The notes beneath the pieces are model-generated. The model saw only the letters and a list, made by a program, of their open reading frames with translations. It had not been told where the DNA came from and searched no databases. 64,000 nt of DNA from Humulus lupulus (lineage: Eukaryota; Streptophyta; Magnoliopsida; Rosales; Cannabaceae). The translations under genes and the position numbers were made by a program. Every line of letters starts with the position of its first letter. The stretch's first letter is position 1. Below are positions 57,659 through 64,000 of this stretch, piece by piece. The stretch is from assembly GCF_963169125.1 (NCBI RefSeq), contig NC_084798.1, positions 204,161,481-204,225,480 on the forward strand. Reading direction: 5' to 3'.

Positions 57659-58387
57659 ATGGCTACAAACAATCAGAACACTCCTGAAGAAAATTACCCA
57701 AGGCGTCCTGGAAAACAGCCAATGGAGAACCCGGACGCAGATGAAAGGAGTGGGTCCTCTGATTCCCGGGGACCACCTCCACAACCAAGGGATGAGGACA
57801 TGTACTATAACCCTGAGCGTTATGTCCCTATTGTAGAATTGGAGAATCGGCAGCTGAAACAACTGCTGGCAGATGCCAACAAACGTAACGAGGAGTTGAC
57901 TAGGATAGCCGCGGAGGCGCAGGTGGCTCAGCCCCCACCTCCGCGCGAAGACCAAGTCCCTCCTCCAAGGGACGTGCACGTTCCTCCCTGGAGGCCCCGT
58001 GGGCGTCCACGAAAAAATGCTAACACAAGGAGGCCAGCGCAACCTCCAGCACCAACAGAGCCATCTGCTCCTTCTAGGCCTCAGAGGAGTACCCGAGCTC
58101 GGGTCCCGCCTAATCCACCTGTGGAAGTGCCTGCAGGAACTGAGAACAACCGAGCTCCTGTCGAAGCTCGGACTCAGGTTCCTGGTAGCGCACCAAACGC
58201 AACCGGCCCATCTCGGGCAAATTCTGGACCTTCCAGGCCGAGGCAAGGACGGCAACCACCGTCACCTATACGGTTTCCTCCGTCTCCCATAAGATATCCT
58301 TCACCTCCCCGCAGGAACGCTCAACCTGGTCGAGATCAGGATCAAGGGCGTACAGGGGAGAGACAAGGAGACAGGGAGACGTTCTAG
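57659..58387 (+). CDS. N-terminal Gag segment of element E, ending at TAG
   Basis: The 242-residue frame starts at the first ATG after the LTR (MATNNQNTPEENYPRRPGKQ). It includes a short amphipathic stretch (YVPIVELENRQLKQLLADAN) and then a long Pro/Arg-rich, probably disordered region (PPRPQRSTRARVPPNPPVEV). It ends with TAG at 58385-58387. The frame after the stop stays open and continues as Gag, so this is either an early nonsense mutation or a site that must be read through. No function beyond an N-terminal Gag extension can be given. The plus-strand frame at 57999-58292 and the minus-strand frame at 57605-58255 are shadows. Confidence 0.8.
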   Translation: MATNNQNTPEENYPRRPGKQPMENPDADERSGSSDSRGPPPQPRDEDMYYNPERYVPIVELENRQLKQLLADANKRNEELTRIAAEAQVAQPPPPREDQVPPPRDVHVPPWRPRGRPRKNANTRRPAQPPAPTEPSAPSRPQRSTRARVPPNPPVEVPAGTENNRAPVEARTQVPGSAPNATGPSRANSGPSRPRQGRQPPSPIRFPPSPIRYPSPPRRNAQPGRDQDQGRTGERQGDRETF

Positions 58388-60724
58388 GGGCAGAAAGGCG
58401 CGCCATCCGAGAGAAGTCAGACATCCCGATCTCGCACTGCAGAGACGAGGCGACGTAGAAAGGATCCACCACGAAATGACCGATCGATGAGTTTCACTAG
58501 CGATGAGTCCGGAGAAACAAGGTCTGTCAGTAAACACGACCGGGGTCGTAAAAATACTGGGAATCACAAGAGCCATCTCGACCTGCGCAATCACCTGAAT
58601 CAGAGCAGGGGAAAGGGAGATCAGGCAAACCCGGATCTTAGGAATCATCTGAATGGGCGTAGAGATCCCTCACGGAGACGCGAGCCTGGGATCGCGATTA
58701 ATGACTATCAATTCCAAACACCGCCTAAGGACCCAGTACAAGAAAGGATCGATCAGCTCGAAAAAGCCTTTAGGCTTTTGAAGAATGAGCGAGGAAACGG
58801 TCGATATGAGGACTCTGATGAGGAGCTCGAGCCGTTTGCTCCCAATATTTCTAACACTCAGTTCCCCCAAGGGTTCCGGATTCCTCACGTCCCAGCGTTT
58901 GAAGGAAAAACCGACCCATGCAGCCATCTGAGTACATTCAACACTATCATGAGAGCTAGTAACGTGGGTTACGAGCTCAGATGTATGTTGTTTCCGACAT
59001 CATTGGCCGGGCCTGCCAAGAGTTGGTTCGAGAAGTACAAGAGACATTCTATAACTTCGTGGGATCAATTGTCTAGGGACTTCAAGAAGCAGTTCCGGGC
59101 TATGGTGGGAGTGAGACCCGAAGCATCCACTTTGACTAACGTCCGACAACAACCAGGCGAAACACTAAAGAGCTACCTGACGAGATTTAATCTAGAGGTC
59201 GCCCGAGCTCGTGACGTGGATGACAGCGGGCACTTGATGGCCATCCAAGCTGGTGTTTTACCCGGGAGTGCCCTTTGGGATGACATACAAGGGAAACCGG
59301 TGAGGTCGATAACCGAGTTTAACAGACGGGCGCAGAAATTTGTTAATGTAGAGGAAGCGAGGTCAACACTCAAAGCGACCTCGCAGACCGAAACTACAAC
59401 GATAAACATTAACTCCGCCTCAACCTCGGTTGACCCTCTAGTTACACAGCCTGCCTCGGAGAATCCTTCCAAGAGAAAAAAAAGCGAGGGAAATAATCCC
59501 GAGGCTGATGGAGGAAAGAAGAAAAAAGGAGAAAGATATTTCTCCGTATATAAAGTGCATACCGAGCTCAACGAGTCTCGGGAAAACATATACCTGGCTA
59601 ATGAAAACCAGGTCCCCTTCAGGTGTCCGGATCCTATGAGGAAACAAAAGTCCAAGAGGGACTCCAGCAAGTATTGTCGATTTCATAGGGACACCGGCCA
59701 CACAACTGATGAGTGCCGACAGCTGAAGGACGAGATCGAAGGATTGATCTCGAGAGGTTATTTCCGGCAATATGTCAAAAACCAGAATACTGGACAGGCT
59801 ACTGCCAGCCAGAGAGTAGCCGCGCTTCCGGCAACACAGAATAACAACTCCCGATCTCGGGATGAGGATAGGCCTCCGCCGATAGATGGAGAGGACGTAA
59901 TAACCATCTCGGGAGGTCCTCATCTCGCAGGAGGGGGCAGAAATGCTCAAAAACGATATGTGAATGAGCTGAAGACAGGGGACGGGTCTCCATATGAACC
60001 CGAACCAAGGGCACCGAAAAGCCAAAGGGTTGAGACTCAGCCTATAACCTTCACCGAGGAGGATGCCTCTCACGTCCAGTTCCCTCATCATGATCCACTC
60101 GTCATCACCCTACAGCTTGCCAACAAAAGAGTGCGCCGAGTTCTCATAGACAATGGGAGCTCAGTTAACATTCTTTATAAAGCAACCCTAGAAAAAATGG
60201 GACTCTCCCTTCGCGACCTGAGGGCTTGTGCAACCACTTTGTACGGCTTTTATGGAGAAGGAACCGCCTGTATGGGGTCCATTGAACTCCCTGTGACCTT
60301 GGGAGACTATCCAGTCTCGGTGACCAAGATGATGGAGTTCGTGGTAGTAGAGTTACCATCTGCCTACAATGTATTGCTCGGGAGACCCGCCCTGGTCGGG
60401 CTGGGGGCAGTTTCATCTGTAAGGCATCTAGCCCTTAAGTTCCCAACTCCAAGCGGGGTCGGAACATTGAAAGGAGATCAATTGGCAGGAAGGGAGTGCT
60501 ACAGCATTTCCTTAAGGGGAAAGAAACAAACAAGCGCGCAAGCACTTGTTGTCATACAATATAAAGATGGGACAGTTTTAGAAATTGATGAGGAGATCGA
60601 TCCAAGGATTGAAGAGAAGATTGACCTCCAACCTTTGGAGGAGCTCGAAGAGGTCCAGCTCGATGAATCTGATCCCTCAAAAAAGGTGAAGGTCGGAAAA
60701 CACCTCCTAGACGAATCAAAATAG
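58388..60724 (+). CDS. Gag core and protease of element E, ending at UAG-CAA-UUA
   Basis: The frame is open from just after the TAG at 58385; its first ATG is at 58487 (745 codons from there). From that ATG: the Gag core lies at about residues 145-290 (ELRCMLFPTSLAGPAKSWFE, ITSWDQLSRDFKKQFRAMVG, EFNRRAQKFVNVEEARS), a basic SKRKKSEGNN region at about 325, and a zinc-finger-like segment YCRFHRDTGHTTDECRQL at about 400. The aspartic protease has VLIDNGSSVN at about 550 and YNVLLGRPAL at about 628. DNG is a normal active site for this group. Gag builds the particle and the protease cuts the polyprotein. The frame stops at 60722-60724 with TAG, and pol continues in the same frame. Confidence 0.88.
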   Translation, partial: GQKGAPSERSQTSRSRTAETRRRRKDPPRNDRSMSFTSDESGETRSVSKHDRGRKNTGNHKSHLDLRNHLNQSRGKGDQANPDLRNHLNGRRDPSRRREPGIAINDYQFQTPPKDPVQERIDQLEKAFRLLKNERGNGRYEDSDEELEPFAPNISNTQFPQGFRIPHVPAFEGKTDPCSHLSTFNTIMRASNVGYELRCMLFPTSLAGPAKSWFEKYKRHSITSWDQLSRDFKKQFRAMVGVRPEASTLTNVRQQPGETLKSYLTRFNLEVARARDVDDSGHLMAIQAGVLPGSALWDDIQGKPVRSITEFNRRAQKFVNVEEARSTLKATSQTETTTININSASTSVDPLVTQPASENPSKRKKSEGNNPEADGGKKKKGERYFSVYKVHTELNESRENIYLANENQVPFRCPDPMRKQKSKRDSSKYCRFHRDTGHTTDECRQLKDEIEGLISRGYFRQYVKNQNTGQATASQRVAALPATQNNNSRSRDEDRPPPIDGEDVITISGGPHLAGGGRNAQKRYVNELKTGDGSPYEPEPRAPKSQRVETQPITFTEEDASHVQFPHHDPLVITLQLANKRVRRVLIDNGSSVNILYKATLEKMGLSLRDLRACATTLYGFYGEGTACMGSIELPVTLGDYPVSVTKMMEFVVVELPSAYNVLLGRPALVGLGAVSSVRHLALKFPTPSGVGTLKGDQLAGRECYSISLRGKKQTSAQALVVIQYKDGTVLEIDEEIDPRIEEKIDLQPLEELEEVQLDESDPSKKVKVGKHLLDESK

Positions 60725-60730
60725 CAATTA
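60722..60730 (+). promoter_or_regulatory. UAG-CAA-UUA leaky-stop context at the pro/pol boundary of element E
   Basis: The sequence reads GAA TCA AAA TAG CAA TTA ATT TGC. The stop is in frame with both gag-pro and pol, and the six following bases fit the UAG-CAR-YYA readthrough consensus. Element A has the same stop and the same following 12 bases. Confidence 0.65.
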
Positions 60731-63700
60731 ATTTGCTTTCTGAAGAAAAACCAGGATGTCTTCGCATGGTCCCACTCTGACATGGTGGGAATAAGCCCTA
60801 ATGTAGCAAGCCACGCATTGAATATTGACAAAAGCTTTCCCCCGAAGCAGCAAAAGCGAAGGCAGCTGGATGAAGACAGAAAAAAAGCACTAAAGGAAGA
60901 GGTGGACAGGCTGAAAGCAAATAATTTTATAAGGGACGCTTTTTACCCTGATTGGGTGGCCAATCCAGTGTTGGTCCCGAAACCCAATGGGACATGGAGG
61001 ACGTGCATTGACTACTCAGACCTCAACAAGGCCTGCCCGAAAGACTGTTTTCCACTACCGAGAATTGATCAGCTCGTGGATGCCACGGCGGGGCATGGTC
61101 TGATGTCGTTCATGGATGCCTATTCTGGATATAACCAGATTCCCATGCATGCCCCCGACCAAGAGCATACGAGCTTCATTACGGATAAAGGGCTCTACTG
61201 CTACAATGTCATGCCATTCGGACTCAAGAATGCCGGAGCCACGTACCAGCGGCTCGTAAACATGATGTTCTCAGAGCAAATAGGGAACAACATGGAAGTT
61301 TATGTTGAAGACATGCTCGTAAAGTCTCAACTTAACAAGAACCATGTTGATGACCTCGAAGAGTGCTTTGGCGTGCTCAGAAAGTACAACATGAAGTTGA
61401 ATCCTCAGAAGTGCACTTTTGGGGTGTCTTCAGGGAAATTTCTGGGTTTCATTGTCAACTCTCGTGGAATCGAGGCTAATCCCGATAAAATAAAGGCCCT
61501 GATCGATATGCCTTCACCTCGGAAGCATAAAGATGTTCAAAGCTTGACTGGCAGGATGGCAGCTCTGGGCAGGTTCATTTCAAAGTCAACGGACCGCGGT
61601 CTCCCGTTCTTCAACTTATTGAAAGGAAGTAAAAAGTTCGAATGGACAGACGAGTGTGAGCTAGCCTTTCAAGAGCTAAAAAGGCACTTAGCCGAACCAC
61701 CTATCCTATCGAAACCTGAGATGGGAGAAGTACTGTTCTTATATCTCTCAACAACTGAACACGCGATAAGCGCGGTGCTCGTCCGAGAGGAAGAGAGAAT
61801 ACAGAAACCCGTCTACTACATCAGTAAAAGATTACTGGGGGCAGAGTCAAGGTATCCACTGATGGAGAAACTCGCCCTCAGTCTGATCCACTCATCTCGA
61901 AAGCTCCGCCCTTACTTTCAGGCACATCCTATCCACGTATTAACAGATCAACCACTAAGGCAAGTCTTGTCTAAACCAGAGGCGTCTGGTCGACTCCTAA
62001 AGTGGGCTGTTGAGCTCGGACAATTCGAGATCACCTATCATCCGAGGACGACCATCAAGGCACAAGCATTGGCGGATTTCATAGTGGAGTGCACAGGTAC
62101 AGCCGACGACGAGGTAACAACCATGGCCCACGAGCTGTGGAAACTTTACGTCGACGGGTCGTCAAATGAAAATGGAGCGGGGGCAGGAGTTATTCTGATC
62201 ACCCCTGCAGGGAGCAAATTTCACTCTGCATTAAGGTTCGGCATTAAAGCATCTAATAATGAAGCTGAGTACGAGGCTTTACTGGCGGGACTACGAATAG
62301 CAAAGGAACTCAAGGCCAGAGCTATACATTGCTACAGCGACTCTCAGCTCGTAGTTAATCAAATCTTGGGAGAGTATCAGGCTCGTGGCACAAAAATGGC
62401 AGCTTATCTGGAGAAGGCAAAGTACGCATTGGAGTTTTTTGAGTTTTATGCAATCGAACAAGTTCCCCGAGAACAAAACTCAAATGCAGATGCCTTAGCT
62501 CGGCTCGCCACTTCCACTGAAAATGAGGAGCTGAATGTTATACCCATAGAACATTTGTCAGCATCCAGCATTACTGAGTCAGACAAGGAAGATGTGTGCA
62601 TGATCGAGACAGAACCGACCTGGATGAGCCCGATCGTTGAATACCTCGAAAATGGAATTCTTCCAAAAGATCGAAGTCAGGCTCGGAAACTAATGTATCA
62701 ACTTCCTCGTTACACCATCCTGGATGGAAGGCTATACAGAAGAGGGTATTCCATGCCATTGCTCAGATGCGTGACTCCCCCCGAGGCAAAGAAGATTATT
62801 AGAGAAGTTCATGAAGGGTTTTGCGGAGATCATACCGGGGGGCATAGCCTATCCAAGAAAATTATACGCCAAGGATATTTCTGGCCAACCATTAAAACGG
62901 ATTCTTTCGAGTTCGTGAAAAAATGCGACAAGTGCCAGAGATTCGCCACGATACCCCGAGCTCCACCTTCCGAACTAACCATGTTGACGTCCCCATGGCC
63001 TTTTGCGGTATGGGGCATCGACCTCATAGGCTCACTCCCAACTGGCAAAGGAGGAGTAAAGTATGCTGTGGTCGCGGTTGATTACTTCACAAAATGGACG
63101 GAGGCTGAACCATTGGCGACCATAACTTCGAAGAAGATCCTGGATTTCGTGGTAAAGAACATCGTATGCCGATATGGAGTGCCAAGAAAGATTGTGTCTG
63201 ACAACGGAACCCAGTTTGATTGCGACTTATTTACCAACTTTTGTAACAAGAACGGTATAATAAAGAGCTTTTTGTCAGTAGCTCACCCTCAGGCGAACGG
63301 TCAGGTCGAAGCCGTTAATAAAACTCTCAAGAGTTCCTTGAAGAAAAAGTTGGAAGAAGCAAAGGGACGATGGCCTGAGGAATTACCCCAAGTCCTTTGG
63401 GGATATAGAACTACAGCTCGGACATCAACTGGGCATACCCCGTTTTCTCTAGCATACGGATGCGAGGCAATGTTGCCCATTGAGGTCGAAATTCCGACAA
63501 TTCGAACTCAGATTTACGACCAAAGTTCCAATCATATTCAGCTCGAAGAAACCCTAGACTTGATCGAAGAAAAAAGGGAAGAGGCTCAGCTGAAAAATGC
63601 TGCTTACCGGCAACGGACCACGAGATATTTCAATAAGAGGGTTCGAGACCGAAAGTTCGGAGTGGGAGACCTGATTTTGAGACGAGTATTCTTAGCAACC

Positions 63701-63856
63701 CGAGATCCAGCAGCAGGAGTACTCGGGCCAAACTGGGAAGGACCATACCAGATAGAATCAGTCATCCGCCCTGGCGTATACAAACTTGCGAGATTAGATG
63801 GGAGCCTCATACCACGAGCATGGAATGGCAAACACCTTAGACCATATTATCAATAG
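60725..63856 (+). CDS. pol of element E: RT, RNase H, archaeal-type RNase H, integrase
   Basis: The frame opens at 60725 after the UAG; its first ATG is 60782 (1024 codons). From that ATG: RT at about 60-250 (LVPKPNGTWRTCIDYSDLNK, MDAYSGYNQI, active-site box YVEDM at about 174 with Glu for Asp); RNase H about 300-420 (YISKRLLGAESRYPLMEKLA, HVLTDQPLRQ); archaeal-type RNase H about 450-580 ([42 protein letters not shown]). Integrase runs about 670-960: EVHEGFCGDHTGG and CDKCQ zinc finger, then [15 protein letters not shown] and GQVEAVNK with a 35-residue spacing between the second Asp and the Glu. The C-terminal end is VLGPNWEGPYQI and HLRPYYQ. There is no chromodomain, as expected for Tat. All domains are open. 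Only the RT box is suspicious. Confidence 0.92.
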   Translation, partial: QLICFLKKNQDVFAWSHSDMVGISPNVASHALNIDKSFPPKQQKRRQLDEDRKKALKEEVDRLKANNFIRDAFYPDWVANPVLVPKPNGTWRTCIDYSDLNKACPKDCFPLPRIDQLVDATAGHGLMSFMDAYSGYNQIPMHAPDQEHTSFITDKGLYCYNVMPFGLKNAGATYQRLVNMMFSEQIGNNMEVYVEDMLVKSQLNKNHVDDLEECFGVLRKYNMKLNPQKCTFGVSSGKFLGFIVNSRGIEANPDKIKALIDMPSPRKHKDVQSLTGRMAALGRFISKSTDRGLPFFNLLKGSKKFEWTDECELAFQELKRHLAEPPILSKPEMGEVLFLYLSTTEHAISAVLVREEERIQKPVYYISKRLLGAESRYPLMEKLALSLIHSSRKLRPYFQAHPIHVLTDQPLRQVLSKPEASGRLLKWAVELGQFEITYHPRTTIKAQALADFIVECTGTADDEVTTMAHELWKLYVDGSSNENGAGAGVILITPAGSKFHSALRFGIKASNNEAEYEALLAGLRIAKELKARAIHCYSDSQLVVNQILGEYQARGTKMAAYLEKAKYALEFFEFYAIEQVPREQNSNADALARLATSTENEELNVIPIEHLSASSITESDKEDVCMIETEPTWMSPIVEYLENGILPKDRSQARKLMYQLPRYTILDGRLYRRGYSMPLLRCVTPPEAKKIIREVHEGFCGDHTGGHSLSKKIIRQGYFWPTIKTDSFEFVKKCDKCQRFATIPRAPPSELTMLTSPWPFAVWGIDLIGSLPTGKGGVKYAVVAVDYFTKWTEAEPLATITSKKILDFVVKNIVCRYGVPRKIVSDNGTQFDCDLFTNFCNKNGIIKSFLSVAHPQANGQVEAVNKTLKSSLKKKLEEAKGRWPEELPQVLWGYRTTARTSTGHTPFSLAYGCEAMLPIEVEIPTIRTQIYDQSSNHIQLEETLDLIEEKREEAQLKNAAYRQRTTRYFNKRVRDRKFGVGDLILRRVFLATRDPAAGVLGPNWEGPYQIESVIRPGVYKLARLDGSLIPRAWNGKHLRPYYQ

Positions 63857-64000
63857 TGAAGGAAGTGTCGCCCGTAACCATGATTTTCTGTACTTAGTTT
63901 GTTTTTGAATTTCAAATAAAGGGTCTACTTTGTTTCACATGAAATTTATTTTTATTTTTGCAATCTCTCTTAATTTAATAACCTATGGTCACACTCATAG
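63857..64000 (+). other. Start of the 3' noncoding region of element E
   Basis: AT-rich sequence after the pol stop. By comparison with element D, a tandem array and an antisense gene might follow outside the window. Confidence 0.6.

Larger units (their letters stand above)
56831..64000 (+). mobile_element. Element E: nearly intact Tat-lineage Ty3/gypsy retrotransposon, inserted in element D
   Basis: The 5' LTR is 56831-57610, followed by the primer region, gag-pro and pol in one frame (57659-63856) interrupted only by two TAG codons. The 3' part runs out of the window. The left flank is CTACC (56826-56830). Its long open frames make it the best preserved, and presumably the youngest, element here. 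LTR ends TGTTATACCC and GGCGTCAACA make it a sister of element A. The RT box is YVED, which may disable it. Confidence 0.93.

Noticed and set aside
57605..58255. Long minus-strand frame (216 codons) opposite the N-terminal Gag of element E
   Set aside because: It mirrors a GC-rich, Pro/Arg-rich coding stretch on the plus strand. Its composition (Trp, Arg, Ser, Pro) is that of a shadow frame, and it has no recognisable domain.
59173..60091. Minus-strand frames opposite gag-pro of element E
   Set aside because: They overlap a well-supported plus-strand polyprotein and show no family similarity. They are antisense shadows.
1..64000. CRISPR arrays, bacterial operons, phage or plasmid modules, rRNA or tRNA genes
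   Set aside because: Regular short repeats with unique spacers are not seen. The tandem arrays at 9388 and 53050 have no spacers. Introns and LTR elements show nuclear plant DNA, and I could not fold any convincing tRNA by eye.

Overview
The window is nuclear DNA from a flowering plant, probably a eudicot. It is AT-rich, its genes carry GT-AG introns, and most of it is LTR retrotransposons of the Ty3/gypsy superfamily nested inside one another. I cannot name the species. I recognise one apparently intact host gene, a five-exon TTC1-like tetratricopeptide gene on the minus strand at 39601-42680. Everything else is mobile DNA, captured or decayed gene fragments, and AT-rich spacer.

Layout. Positions 1-3836 are the 3' end of an Athila-like element, whose 3' LTR (2471-3836) sits exactly inside a PIF/Harbinger transposase reading frame. 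The Harbinger remnant (transposase tail on +, Myb/NAM-associated ORF on -) runs to about 5640. Positions 5900-8490 hold shuffled pieces of two host genes, an acyl-protein thioesterase and prefoldin subunit 6, both on the minus strand. Positions 9388-9855 are a 165-bp tandem repeat. Positions 10178-36994 are one Tat-lineage element on the minus strand (element A, target duplication GTATT). It is split by a Tekay chromovirus (18812-32996, duplication TTCTT). The Tekay is split by a solo LTR (21384-25981, ATTAT), which is split by another solo LTR (22801-24709, TGCAT). All four insertions can be bounded to the base.

After a Tat solo LTR (37427-38185), spacer and the TTC1-like gene comes a second Tat element on the plus strand (element D, 43517 onward). 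Its gag is interrupted by a solo Tekay-type LTR (45428-47714), and its 3' region carries a 118-bp tandem array and an antisense spliced gene. A third Tat element (E, 56831 to beyond the window end) is inserted into D and has nearly uninterrupted gag-pro and pol frames.

How the parts work. The Tat elements encode Gag, protease, reverse transcriptase, RNase H, a second archaeal-type RNase H and integrase. Elements A and D also carry an extra antisense gene between pol and the 3' LTR, spliced at corresponding positions. The Tekay encodes Gag, protease, RT, RNase H, integrase and a C-terminal chromodomain. Most copies are dead. The observations I consider most worth a second look are: (1) a UAG-CAA-UUA tobamovirus-type leaky stop context conserved at the protease/pol boundary of elements A and E; (2) arrays of short perfect palindromes (CCGCGG, AGCGCT, GCGATATATCGC) inside the LTRs of otherwise different families; (3) a conserved intron-like module in the Tekay-type LTRs; (4) Tat TATA boxes set inside inverted repeats.
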